From contig CAVZSF010000007.1 in NCBI GenBank assembly GCA_963777895.1, positions 372,001 through 436,000 on the forward strand: DNA of 64,000 nucleotides, in the 5' to 3' direction. Made by a program: the position numbers and the translations under genes. Below, in pieces: positions 1 to 12,169 of the stretch; the stretch's first letter is position 1; every line of letters begins with the position of its first letter. The notes under the pieces were generated by a model that was given only the letters and a program-made list of their open reading frames with translations, did no database searches and was not told the DNA's origin. This stretch comes from UBA2241 sp963777895. Its GTDB lineage: Bacteria; Actinomycetota; Thermoleophilia; UBA2241.

Positions 1-2702
<2,702 letters not shown>

Positions 2703-2785
2703 GAACTTCCGACCCACTCTGCAGTTTTCAGGTCCGTGCCCGTACCGGCACAAGATTTGCGCGCCCTGTGTGACGGCGCCAGGCT

Positions 2786-2903
<118 letters not shown>

Positions 2904-2910
2904 ATTAGAC

Positions 2911-2944
2911 GAAGGCCCGGCTGACGAGAGTCAGCCGGGCCTTC
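2911..2944 (+). terminator. rrn operon terminator hairpin 1
   Basis: A perfect 15-bp stem (2911-2925 with 2930-2944) with a GAGA loop is followed by gtcgtt. It lies 8 bp after the 5S gene and is the first of three consecutive hairpins. Confidence 0.9.
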
Positions 2945-2994
2945 GTCGTTATGACGACGCGATTTGCCGCAGGTCACTGAGCGTTCTTCACGTC

Positions 2995-3034
2995 ACGAAG
3001 GGCCCGCGGCTCGACAGAGTCGCGGGCCCTTCGT
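2995..3034 (+). terminator. rrn operon terminator hairpin 2
   Basis: A 14-bp perfect stem (2995-3008 with 3021-3034) with a 12-nt loop is followed by the same cgtcgttctgacgac tail that follows hairpin 1. It probably backs up the first terminator. Confidence 0.8.
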
Positions 3035-3089
3035 CGTTCTGACGACCGAGCACGGCGTAGCTCACGAAGGTCTTCAGGCAGGAGGGCAG

Positions 3090-3115
3090 CCCGGTCAACC
3101 AGCAGGTTGACCGGG
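3090..3115 (+). terminator. rrn operon terminator hairpin 3
   Basis: An 11-bp perfect stem (3090-3100 with 3105-3115) with an AGCA loop is followed by cctcttgtcgttctg, again sharing the GTCGTTCTG tail. Confidence 0.7.
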
Positions 3116-3434
3116 CCTCTTGTCGTTCTGGAAGCGATTGACAGGGTCGCTCGGCCTCATGTAGATGTGCCGTATGGCATGCCCTGCGACAGGCGTCGGC
3201 CTGGGCTCCTCACCGGTGCAGCGGCGAGTGAGCGGCGCATGCTCCGCGCTGTGGTGGCCCTCTCTCCGTCGCCGATGGCCAGCATGGGTCGCGATGTCCG
3301 CATCATCGGCGGCGTCTGGCGTACCAGCGAGGCCACAAGCGGCGGACTTCCCTTCTGCTCGCGTCTCTCCTGATCGAGTAGGCAGAGAGCGGCCCCCGTA
3401 TCTGCGGGGCCGGCGAGCACATGAGGAGGACGAC
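3116..3434. other. Leader region before the first methyltransferase gene; no gene seen
   Basis: Open frames run through this 320-bp stretch but have no ribosome binding site and no recognisable protein. An open frame in phase with the downstream methyltransferase extends back to 3165, but its N-terminal 90 codons are Arg/Pro/Ala-rich noise. It presumably holds the promoter of the methyltransferase operon; I could not pick a convincing -35/-10 pair. Confidence 0.5.
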
Positions 3435-4889
3435 GTGTACCAGGGAGCCGACCAGCCACCGTCATCGCCGAGTCCCGGAGGAAGACCGCAAGCGCCTTAC
3501 GCGCGACTCACGGTGTGGGACCACGACGCCTGCGCCTGCGTCCACGACGCTACGCTGAGAGTCCTCGAGGTCACCGGCGTCGACGTCCGCGACGAGCGGG
3601 CACGGGAGGCCTTGCGCGCCTGGGGAGCCCGGGTGGACGGCGTCCGCGTCCGATTCGGCGCCGAGCTGATCGACCGTGCCCTGCAGAGCGCACCCCGGAC
3701 ATGGACCGTGCGGTGGCGAGGGGGGGACGAAGAGCTCGAGCTTCGGGACGGAGAGACGTACTACGGCACGGGTTCCGACTGCCTCTACATGCTCGACCCC
3801 AAAACGCGACTGCGACGCAGGGCCACGATGGGCGACGTCGAGGAGATGGCCGCCCTCTGCGAGGTCCTCCCCACTATGGACTTCATCATGAGCATGGGGT
3901 TGCCGGACGACGTGCCCCAGGCGGTTGACGACCTCGCCCAGATGGCGGCCATGCTGAAGGGTTCGCGCAAACCGATCATCATGTCGCCGCGCACGGGTGA
4001 GGTCATCGGGACCATGAAGGCGATGGCTGAGTGGTGTGGGAACGGCGCGAGCCTCATCGTCTACGCCATGCCCGCGCCGCCGCTCACCCACGACGCCGAT
4101 GGAGTCGGCAAGATCGCGGCGTGTGCCGACCTGGAGGTGCCGCTCGTCTACGCCTCGGCTCCCTGCTGCGGCACGACCGCGCCGGCCTCCATCGCCGCCG
4201 GCGTCGTCGTGAGCAACGCTGAGGTGCTCTCCGGCCTCGCGATCCACCAGGCCGTCCGTGAAGGCGCCCCCTTCGTCTACGGCTGCGGTCTCGACGCCCT
4301 CAACATGCGCTCCATGGTGGCGGCCTACTGCCTCCCCGAGAGCCTGCTCGGCCTGCAGGCGATGAGCGACCTGGGGCGGTTCTATGGGCTGCCGACCTTC
4401 AGCTACGCCGGGATGTCGGACAGCAAGACGCTCGACGAGCAGTGGGCCCTCGAAGCGGCGCTCACGGCGATGACCGGCGCCCTGTCGCGAGCGACCCTGT
4501 TGCACGACGTGGGCTATCTCGAGACCGGTCTGCAGGCCAGTCTCGATTCCATCATGCTCGGCGACGAGCTGGTCGGCTACGCCCGCGCCTTCATGCAAGA
4601 GGTCCCGGTCGACGACGAGGCGCTGGCCGTAGAGGAGATCGAAGCGGTGGGGCCGGGCGGCAATCACCTCGCGCGGCCCTACACCCGGCGGCATTTCCGC
4701 GAGTTCTGGCGCCCCGAGCTGCTCGACCAGTCTGTCTACGACCGCTGGCGGACCGAGGGCGCCACTACGCTGGCCGAGCGGGTCCGTGCGCGCGTCGACG
4801 CGTTCCGTGAAGCGCCACGCGCGTTCGTGCTGGACGGGGACGTTCGCACGAAGCTCGACGAGCTGGTGGCGCGGGGGGTGCGCGAGTGA
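3435..4889 (+). CDS. MttB-superfamily methyltransferase (non-pyrrolysine), copy 1
   Basis: This 484-aa protein belongs to the trimethylamine/glycine-betaine methyltransferase (MttB/MtgB) superfamily, TIM-barrel enzymes that move a methyl group from a quaternary or tertiary amine to a corrinoid protein. I recognise the family from its overall pattern: an N-terminal helix pair, YYGTGSDCLYML near residue 110, GSRKPIIMSP, the CGTTAPASIAAGVV block, and a C-terminal HLARPYTRRHFREFW. No in-frame TAG codon is present, so this is the pyrrolysine-free branch, whose substrates are mostly unknown. The GTG start is chosen because gaggagga lies just upstream and homology begins soon after. The stop overlaps the next gene's GTG (GTGA), implying coupled translation. 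No corrinoid-protein gene is adjacent, so the methyl acceptor is unidentified. Confidence 0.85.
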   Translation: MYQGADQPPSSPSPGGRPQAPYARLTVWDHDACACVHDATLRVLEVTGVDVRDERAREALRAWGARVDGVRVRFGAELIDRALQSAPRTWTVRWRGGDEELELRDGETYYGTGSDCLYMLDPKTRLRRRATMGDVEEMAALCEVLPTMDFIMSMGLPDDVPQAVDDLAQMAAMLKGSRKPIIMSPRTGEVIGTMKAMAEWCGNGASLIVYAMPAPPLTHDADGVGKIAACADLEVPLVYASAPCCGTTAPASIAAGVVVSNAEVLSGLAIHQAVREGAPFVYGCGLDALNMRSMVAAYCLPESLLGLQAMSDLGRFYGLPTFSYAGMSDSKTLDEQWALEAALTAMTGALSRATLLHDVGYLETGLQASLDSIMLGDELVGYARAFMQEVPVDDEALAVEEIEAVGPGGNHLARPYTRRHFREFWRPELLDQSVYDRWRTEGATTLAERVRARVDAFREAPRAFVLDGDVRTKLDELVARGVRE

Positions 4890-6266
4890 GCCCGGCCGGC
4901 GTGACCGTGTGGGGCGAGGAGGCCTGCCGGCGGGTGCACGATGCGACCCTGCGCGTGCTCGCGGGCACGGGGGTCCAAGTGAACCACGAACGGGCGCGGC
5001 GGGTGCTGGCTGCGGCCGGCGCTCACGTCGATGGCGATCGGGTGCGTCTCAGCCGGGACCTGGTGGAGGAGGCCCTGCTGTCGGCGCCGCGTGATGCTGC
5101 GCTTCCCTCCCGGGACGGCTCCGTGCTGCGTCTTCGGCCCGGCGCGCAGCACTACGGCACCGGGCCGGACTGCCTCTACGTTCATGAGCCCGGGGTGGGC
5201 CGCCGGCGCGCACGGCTCGCCGACGTGCGGGAGCTGGCGGCGCTGTGTGAGTCTCTGCCCAACGTCGATTTCGTCATGTCGATGGGGCTGCCCGAGGACG
5301 CCGACCCCGTGAGCGACGACCTCGCCCAGTTCGCCGCCATGCTGGAGGGCACCGCCAAACCGATCATCATGTCGACCCCCCGCGAGGGTGACAGGCTGCG
5401 CGTGATGCACGCCATGGCGGCGGCCTGTGGTGAGGCGGGCAGCTTCGCCTGCCTCACCATGTCGTCGCCGCCCCTCAAGCACGATCACGAGGCGCTCGAC
5501 AAGCTCATGACGTGCGCCGAGCTCGCCATCCCGCTCGTCCTCGCCCCGGCGCCGGGCGCCGGGACGACGGCCCCGGCGTCGATCGCCGCCACCGTCATCG
5601 TGTGCAACGCCGAGGTGCTCTCAGGACTCGTACTCCACCAGCTCATTGCGCCGGGCGCCCCCTTCGTGTACGGCACCGGGGTGAGCGTGATGAACATGCG
5701 TACGGCGGTCGACGTGTACTGCGCGCCCGAGGTCTTCCTCGGCAACCAGGCGAGTTGCGACCTGGCTCGCTTCTACGACCTCCCCAGCTGGCACTATGCG
5801 GCCTGTTCGGACGCCAAGCTGTTCGACGGCCAGCTCGCGGCCGAGTACGCGCTCACCACGCTGCTCGGCGGCCTCTCCGGCGCCACGCTCCTGCACGACG
5901 TCGGGCTATCTGGAGTCCGGCCTCCAGGCCAGCCTCGATACCGTCGTGCTGGGGGACGAGCTGATCGGCTACGCCCGCGCCTTCCTGCGCGACGTCCCGG
6001 TGGACGACGAGGCGCTCGCCCTCGAGGAGATCATGGCGGTGGGGCCGGGCGGCAACCACCTCGCCCGGCCCTACACGCGCCGCCACTTCCGCGAGTTCTG
6101 GCGCCCTGAGCTGCTCGACCAGTCTGTCTACGACCGCTGGCGCACGGAGGGCGCCACCACGCTGGCAGAGCGCATCCGCGCCAGGGTCGAGGCCTTCCGC
6201 GCGTCGCCGCGGCCATCCGTGCTCAGCCCGCAGGCTGAGGAAGACCTGGCCGCGGTCTGGCGGTAG
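4886..6266 (+). CDS. MttB-superfamily methyltransferase (non-pyrrolysine), copy 2, frameshifted
   Basis: This is a close paralogue of the preceding gene, starting at a GTG that overlaps its stop. The frame is good to about 5900, then continues one base later: copy 1 reads D-V-G-Y-L-E, while here an extra G in gtcgggcta (5903-5905) breaks it. After the shift, YLESGLQASLDTVVLGDELI and the remaining C-terminus are fully conserved to the TAG at 6266. The corrected protein is about 459 aa. The C-terminal 44 residues from GPGGNHL to TTLAER are identical to copy 1, although the rest is only around half identical. The shift may be a sequence error or a recent inactivation. There is no amber codon, and its partner corrinoid protein is not in the window. 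Confidence 0.82.
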
Positions 6267-6304
6267 AAGTCTTGCGGTCGAGCGCTCGGTCACCCACAAT
6301 GACC

Positions 6305-6332
6305 TCACACAGATTGTGATGAGAACGTCACA
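6305..6332. promoter_or_regulatory. Overlapping TCACA/TGTGA dyads, candidate operator
   Basis: Three half-sites, TCACA (6305), TGTGA (6315) and TCACA (6328), are arranged with 5- and 8-nt spacers. The second pair extends to TGTGATG-AGAA-CGTCACA. The cluster lies 20 to 45 bp before the solute-binding protein start, where a regulator could act. The regulator is unknown; the spacing does not fit Crp (N6) or Rex (N8 between TTGTG and CACAA). Confidence 0.4.
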
Positions 6333-6350
6333 CTCCTCCAGGGGGATACG

Positions 6351-8003
6351 ATGAGCGACTCGCCCATGCACCGGGAACTCGCAGACCATCTTCTCAGCGA
6401 GGCGAAGAGCGGGAGGATGAGCAGGCGTCAGCTGATCGTCAGGGCGACGGTCCTTGGCCTATCGGCGACGGCCGTCGGCAGGATCCTCGCGGCCTGCGGC
6501 GGCGACGAAGAGCCGACCGCGGCTTCGGCCTCGGCCACAGCGGCTCCGAAGGCCGGGGGCACGCTCAAGGTCGGCATGGTCTCGCCCATCGTCGCGCTCG
6601 ACCCGACGACCATGTACGACACCGGCTCGATCGCCCTGACCCAACAGGTCGCCGAGTACCTGATCTGGGTCAACAACGACCTTACGCTCCGCCCCGTCCT
6701 CGCCGAGAAGTGGGAGCCCGACGCAACGGCCAAGAACTGGACGTTCACGCTGCGGCAGGGCGTGACCTTCCAGCACGGTAAGCCGTTCGGCGCCGACGAC
6801 GTCCTGGCGACCATGGACATCCTGCTGAACCCGGACACGGTCTCGGCGGCGCTCTCGTCGTTCCAGGGCATCCTGTCGCAGGGCGGCGTCGAGAAGGTCG
6901 ACGACAGCACCGTCATCTTCCACCTCGACCAGGCCTTCGCCGACTTCCCCTACCTGGTGGCCTCGACGAACTACGACTGCCTCATCCTGCCGTCCGACTA
7001 CAAGCCGGGGACCTGGCAGAAGAACCCCGTCGGGACCGGCCCGTTCATGCTGACCGACTACACGCCGAAGCAGAGCGCCACGTTCAAGAAGAACCCGACG
7101 TACTGGCAGCAGGGCAAGCCATACCTCGACGGCATCGCGGTCACGTTCAACGAGGAGACCCAGGCGCAGGGCCTCGCCCTGCAGTCGGGCACGATCGACA
7201 TGATGCTGGTCACCCCGGTGTCGGGATCGCAGGCGCTGTTCACGGATCCCAACCTCACCGTGCTGACGACGCCCTCGACGATGCACCGCGAGATGCACAT
7301 GCGGGTCGACATGAAGCCGTTCACCGACAAGAACGTGCGCCAGGCGCTTGCGTGGACGCTGGACCGCCCGGCCATCGTGGAGGGCCTGTTCAAGGGCAAG
7401 GCGCAGGTGGCGGACGACAACGTGTTCTTCTCGCTGTATCCGCTTGCTCCGAAGGACATCCCGCCGCGCAACAAGGACATCGCGAAGGCCAAGGAGCTGC
7501 TGAGCGCGGCCGGCTACTCGGGCGGCGTCGACATGGAGCTGACGGTCGAGGAGTACGAGGAGATCCCGCAGTTCGCGACCCTGGTGCAGGCGATGGCCAA
7601 GGAGGCGGGCATCAATCTGAAGACCAAGCTCGTGACGGTGAGCTACTACTACGGCTCGGGCAAGAACCAGCCCTGGCTCGAAGTGCCGATGGGGATCACC
7701 GACTGGACCTTCCGCGGCATCCCGGCTCAGTACTACCTGCCGGCCTTCACGTCGAAGGGCGTGTGGAACTCGTCGCACTTCAACAACCCGACCTTCGACA
7801 AGCTGGCCGTGGACTTCGAGACGACACTCGACGAGGCGAGCCGGGGCGACATCGCGAAGCAGGCGGCCACGCTGCTGACCGACGAGACGCCGGCGATCAT
7901 CGCCTACACCATCAGCGTGAACCGCGGCGTGCGCAAGAACGTGCAGGGCGTCACGGCCGACCCGGCGGAGTACCTCGACCTGACCAACGCGTTCCTGGCG
8001 TAG
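6351..8003 (+). CDS. Peptide/nickel-type ABC transporter substrate-binding lipoprotein
   Basis: This 550-aa protein is an extracellular solute-binding protein of family 5 (DppA/OppA/NikA type). The N-terminus carries a twin-arginine-like SRRQL followed by a hydrophobic stretch and the lipobox-like AAC (Cys about residue 48), so it is probably exported by Tat and lipidated. The mature part starts with a low-complexity Ala/Thr linker, then KAGGTLKVGM and the family-5 pattern (FTLRQGVTFQHGKPFGADDV, GTGPFML). Caggggg precedes the ATG. Permease and ATPase genes follow on the same strand. Placement between methyltransferase genes suggests uptake of their substrate or a related methylated compound, but this family also takes peptides, opines and nickel, so the ligand is open. 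Confidence 0.92.
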   Translation: MSDSPMHRELADHLLSEAKSGRMSRRQLIVRATVLGLSATAVGRILAACGGDEEPTAASASATAAPKAGGTLKVGMVSPIVALDPTTMYDTGSIALTQQVAEYLIWVNNDLTLRPVLAEKWEPDATAKNWTFTLRQGVTFQHGKPFGADDVLATMDILLNPDTVSAALSSFQGILSQGGVEKVDDSTVIFHLDQAFADFPYLVASTNYDCLILPSDYKPGTWQKNPVGTGPFMLTDYTPKQSATFKKNPTYWQQGKPYLDGIAVTFNEETQAQGLALQSGTIDMMLVTPVSGSQALFTDPNLTVLTTPSTMHREMHMRVDMKPFTDKNVRQALAWTLDRPAIVEGLFKGKAQVADDNVFFSLYPLAPKDIPPRNKDIAKAKELLSAAGYSGGVDMELTVEEYEEIPQFATLVQAMAKEAGINLKTKLVTVSYYYGSGKNQPWLEVPMGITDWTFRGIPAQYYLPAFTSKGVWNSSHFNNPTFDKLAVDFETTLDEASRGDIAKQAATLLTDETPAIIAYTISVNRGVRKNVQGVTADPAEYLDLTNAFLA

Positions 8004-8061
8004 CATCTCCGGTATGACCGGGAGCACGACGGCCGCGGGCGGCACGGCCGGCAGAAGCGAG

Positions 8062-8104
8062 AGGCGAGGGGCGGCGGCGCCGTGGCCGCCGCCGCCCCTC
8101 GCCT
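8062..8104 (+). terminator. Hairpin between binding-protein and permease genes
   Basis: A 17-bp perfect GC-rich stem (8062-8078 with 8088-8104) lies about 60 bp after the binding-protein stop. Such hairpins commonly act as partial terminators or mRNA stabilisers, so that the binding protein is made in excess over the permeases. Confidence 0.75.
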
Positions 8105-8123
8105 TCGACGGTGAGGCGGCCGG

Positions 8124-9072
8124 GTGAGACGTCTGATCGTCCGGCGCCTGTTGCTGATGGTGCCGACCCTGCTCGTCGTCTCGCTGCTCATCTTCCTGAT
8201 GGCCGAGGTCGTGCCCGGCGACGTCGGCCGCAGCATCCTGGGCCCATATGCCTCACCCGAGCAGGTCGCCGCTCTCAACCACACGCTGGGCGCCGACCTG
8301 CCGCTCGCCGAGCGCTACGCGCGCTGGCTCGGCGGCTTCATCACCGGCGACTGGGGCGAGTCGCCCATCCTGCAGCGCCCGGTGATGACGGTCACCTTCG
8401 AGGCGCTCGCCAACTCCATGCTGCTGGCGGGCATCGCCCTCGTCATCATCGTGCCCACGTCGATCGTGCTCGGCGTGCTCGCCGCCCTGCGCCGCGACTC
8501 GGCGCTGGACCGCTCCATCAGCGTGACGAGCCTGTCGCTCACCGTCATCCCGGAGTTCGTGAGCGGGGTCATCCTGCTGGTGGTCTTCGCCGTCGTCCTC
8601 GGCTGGTTCCCCGTCACGGGGACGGCGCCGCCCGGCTCGGACATCTTCACGCGCATCTACTACTTGATCCTGCCGGCCATCCCGCTCATGTTCGTCGAGA
8701 TGGGTTACATCGCGAGGATGGCGCGCGCCGGCACGCTCGAGGTGCTCGACCATGCCGTACGTGCGCACCGCCACGCTCAAAGGGCTGCCACGGCGGCGCG
8801 TGGTCGCCAGGCACGTGCTGCGCAATTCGCTGCTGCCGACCGTGACCGTGGTCGGCGCGCAGGTCGGCTGGCTGGTCGGCGGTCTGGTCGTGGTGGAGCG
8901 GCTCTTCAATTACAGCGGTATCGGCAAGCTGATGGCCGACGCCGCCACCGTGCACGACGTCAGGGTCCTCGAGGCGAGCGTCCTCGTCGTGGCCGCGATC
9001 TACATGCTCAGCAACCTGCTGGCCGACGTGGTCGTCGCGCTGCTCAACCCGCGCGTGCGCCTGGGGGGGTGA
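8124..9072 (+). CDS. ABC transporter permease, DppB type, frameshifted
   Basis: This is an inner-membrane permease of the oligopeptide/nickel type, starting at GTG with the typical RRLLLMVPTLLVVSLLIFLM first membrane segment. The frame breaks at 8751: the sequence gctcgaccatgccgtac carries an extra C, after which MPYVRTATLKGLPRRRVV and the EAA-loop region continue in the next frame to the TGA at 9072. The corrected length is about 315 aa, normal for DppB. All six expected membrane segments are present across the two frames, so a sequencing error is the simplest explanation. Confidence 0.85.
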
Positions 9073-9082
9073 CGGTAACGTC

Positions 9083-10003
9083 GTGAGCGATCTCGTGCCC
9101 TCGCTGCCGGGCGGGCCCGGTCCAGACCCCCTCGGTGACCTCGCCGTCGGTGAGCCACAGGCGCGCGGCGAACGCGCCGTGCGCCGCCGCTACGTCGTTC
9201 GCAAGCTGCTGCGCAGTCCGTCCTTCCTGGTGGGCGCCGGCATCCTTCTCTTCTGGGTCTTCATGGCGCTGTTCTCGGGCTACGTGACGCCCTACGGTGC
9301 GCTAGAGGTCGATCCGCTGAACACGCTGGCGCCCCCGAGCTCCGCGCACTGGTTCGGCACCGACGACCTGGGGCGCGACGTCTTGTCGCGGACGCTGGCC
9401 GGCGCCCGTCCTGTGCTCGCCGTCGCGCCGCTGGCCACGCTGCTCGCGCTCCTGTGGGGCACCGCCATCGGCCTCATCGCGGGCTTCTTCCGCGGCGTCG
9501 TCGACGAGGTGCTGATGCGGGCCGTCGACGTGCTGCTCGCCATCCCGGTGGTGATCGCCGGCATCGTCATCGTGTCGGGACTGGGCGCGTCGGTGGCCGT
9601 GATCATCCTGGTGATCGCCATCCTGTTCACGCCCACGATCGCGCGCACCGTGCGCTCGGCCGTGCTCGCGGAGCGCGAGCGCGAGTACGTCCAGGCGGCG
9701 CGCCTGCGCGGCGAGCGCAGCTGGTTCATCGGCTCCGCCGAGATCCTGCCGAACTGCCTGCCCCCCATCATCGTCGAGGGCAGCGTGCGCCTGGGGTACG
9801 CGGTGTTCACGTCCGCCACGCTCTCCTTCCTGGGCTTCGGCATCCAGCCGCCATCGCCGGACTGGGGCCTCACGATCGCCCAGCAGCGCTTCAACATCCA
9901 GGTCGCCTGGTGGCCGGTGATCTTCCCGGCGCTCGCGCTCGCCACCCTGGTCGTCGCCGCCAACCTCGTCGCCGACAGCCTGCGCAAGACGCTCTCGGAG
10001 TGA
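9083..10003 (+). CDS. ABC transporter permease, DppC type
   Basis: This 306-aa second permease of the same importer is intact. A charged cytoplasmic N-terminus of about 45 residues is followed by a membrane segment (FLVGAGILLFWVFMALFSGY), the conserved HWFGTDDLGRDVLSR of DppC/OppC, and an EAA loop around EYVQAARLRGERSWFI. The GTG start is 10 bp past the preceding stop. It would form the membrane channel with the DppB-type partner. Confidence 0.92.
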   Translation: MSDLVPSLPGGPGPDPLGDLAVGEPQARGERAVRRRYVVRKLLRSPSFLVGAGILLFWVFMALFSGYVTPYGALEVDPLNTLAPPSSAHWFGTDDLGRDVLSRTLAGARPVLAVAPLATLLALLWGTAIGLIAGFFRGVVDEVLMRAVDVLLAIPVVIAGIVIVSGLGASVAVIILVIAILFTPTIARTVRSAVLAEREREYVQAARLRGERSWFIGSAEILPNCLPPIIVEGSVRLGYAVFTSATLSFLGFGIQPPSPDWGLTIAQQRFNIQVAWWPVIFPALALATLVVAANLVADSLRKTLSE

Positions 10004-10010
10004 TGTGGCG

Positions 10011-12169
10011 ATGAGCATGGGGACGCAGGCGGGACTGAACGGCGCAGGGGAGGGCTCGCGTGGACCCGTTCTGCAGGTCGACGGCCTGAAGGTTACGTTC
10101 GTCCGCCGCGACCGCGAGCTGCCGGTGGTGAAGGGGGTGTCGCTCGCCATCCGACCCGGCGAAGCCTACGGCATCGTCGGCGAGTCGGGTTGCGGGAAGA
10201 CCACCCTGGCGCTGGCGCTGATGCGCTACCTGCCGGCGAACGGGCGCATCGACGCCGGCCGGGTCACGATCGACGGCGAGGACGTGTTCGCGCTCAGCGA
10301 CGAGCGCCTGCGCGAGCTGCGTGGGACCAAGCTCGCCATGGTCTACCAGGACCCGGCCTCGGCGCTGAACCCGTCGATGAAGGTGGGCGATCAGGTCGCC
10401 GAGGTCTACAGGTTCCACCAGGGGCTGTCGCGGGCCGATGCGATGACGGCGGCACGCGACAGCCTCCAGCGGGTGGCCATGCCCGACCCGTCGGGTACCC
10501 TGGAGCGCTACCCCTTCCAGCTCTCGGGCGGGCAGCAGCAGCGCGTCGTCATCGCCATGGCGCTCGCCGGCGACCCGCGCCTGCTGGTGCTCGACGAGCC
10601 GACGACCGGCCTGGACGCCACGGTCGAGGCCGAGGTGCTGGACCTGATCGAGGAACTGCGCGGCAAGGTCGACGCCGCCATCCTCCTGATCAGCCACAAC
10701 CTCGGCCTCGTCGCGCGCCTCTGCGAGCGCGTCGGCGTCATGTACGCCGGACGCATCGTGGAGGAGGGCCCGGCGAAGACGTTGTTCACCGACCCCCGGC
10801 ACCCGTACACGATGGGACTCCTGCGCTGCCTGCCCCGCTTCGGCGCGCGCAAGGACGAGATCTCCCTCGTGCCCATCCCGGGCTCGGTCCCGCCGCTCGG
10901 TACCGTGATGCCCGGCTGCGTCTACACCTCGCGCTGCGAGCTCGCGCAGCCGGTGTGCTCGCGCCTCGAGCCCGACCTCCTGGCATTCCCGCCGGGGGAG
11001 CTCGCCGCGAGAGGCGCGGCAGGCGGCCGAAGCAGCGCCGGCCGACCCGGTGGCCCACTCGCCTTACGACGCCGACCCGGTCGGGCCGGGCGAACGCCAC
11101 ACTCGCTGCTACTTCCCGGAGCGGGTGCCGGAGATGGCCCGCGCCCAGGAGGGTGCCCGCGCCCGGTCGCGGGCGGAGGGCGCCGGCGAGGCGCTGGGCG
11201 TGCGCGGCGTCTCCAAGGTTTCAAGGACGGCCGTCGCGTCCTCGTCGCGGTCGACGACGTGACCATCGACGTGACGGCCGGCGAGACCTTCGGGCTGGTC
11301 GGCGAGTCAGGCAGCGGCAAGACGACGCTCGGCCCGCGTGATCGCCGGCCTCATCGCGGCCGACGGCGGCGAGGTGAGCTTCCTGGGCGCCGCGCTGCCG
11401 CCGCTGGCGTCGCAGCGCGGAGCCGACGTGCTGCGCGGCATCCAGATGGTCTTCCAGAACCCCGATTCCACGCTCAACCCGAGCTGGTCGGTCGCGCGGC
11501 ATCCTCAGTCGATCCGTGAAGCGTCTCGGCGGCGGCGACGGCGACCGCAACGCGCGGGTCGACGACCTCGCGCGCAGGGTCGACTTCGAGCCACGCTACC
11601 TCGAGAACAAGCCGGGCGAGCTCAGCGGCGGCCAGAAGCAGCGGATCGCCATCGCGCGTGCCTTCGCCGGCCGCCCGACGCTGGTCGTGTGCGACGAACC
11701 GGCCTCCGCGCTGGACGTCTCGGTCCAGGCGACCATCCTCAACCTGCTTGCCGACCTCCAGGCCGAGCAGAGCGTCAGCTACATCTTCATCTCGCACGAC
11801 CTCGCCGTGGTCCGCTACCTCTCAGACCACATCGGCGTCATGTATCTGGGGTGGCTGATGGAGACGGGGAAGGCCGAGGCCGTCTTCCAGCCGCCCCAGT
11901 GCCCCTACACCGAGGCGCTCGTCTCGGCGATCCCCACGCTGGACTTCGAGCATCCCAGTCCGCGTATCGCGCTGCAGGGGGCGATCCCGAGCCTCAGCGA
12001 CCCGCCCAGCGGCTGCCGCTTCCACACGCGCTGCCATCGCATGCTCGGGGAGGTCTGCATCGAGCAGGAACCGCCGTGGCGCGACACCGGGGACGGTCAC
12101 AGCTACCGCTGCCACATCGAGCCGGGCGAGCTCGAGCGGCTCCAGCGCGGGCGGCTCGCGGCGCGCTAG
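10011..12169 (+). CDS. Fused double ABC ATPase (DppD-DppF type), multiple frameshifts
   Basis: Two nucleotide-binding domains follow each other with no stop codon between them. The first (to about 11150) has Walker A GESGCGKTT, signature LSGGQQQR, Walker B LLVLDEP and the Cys-rich oligopeptide tail ending RCYFPE. The second has GESGSGKTT, LSGGQKQR, VVCDEP and the same kind of tail (GCRFHTRC). This resembles fused importers such as GsiA or YejF, of about 720 aa. Four indels interrupt it: an extra base near 11012, a missing T near 11220 (VFKDGRRV), an extra G near 11331 (TTLARVIAG) and an extra G near 11498 (ILSRSVKRL). The first half alone would still encode a full ATPase. The ATG at 10011 is 10 nt after cggag; a GTG at 10005 is the alternative start. 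It powers the preceding permeases. Confidence 0.82.

Noticed and set aside
3165..3434. N-terminal extension of the first methyltransferase to 3165
   Set aside because: No ribosome binding site, no homology and noise-like composition; the GTG at 3435 has a strong upstream site.
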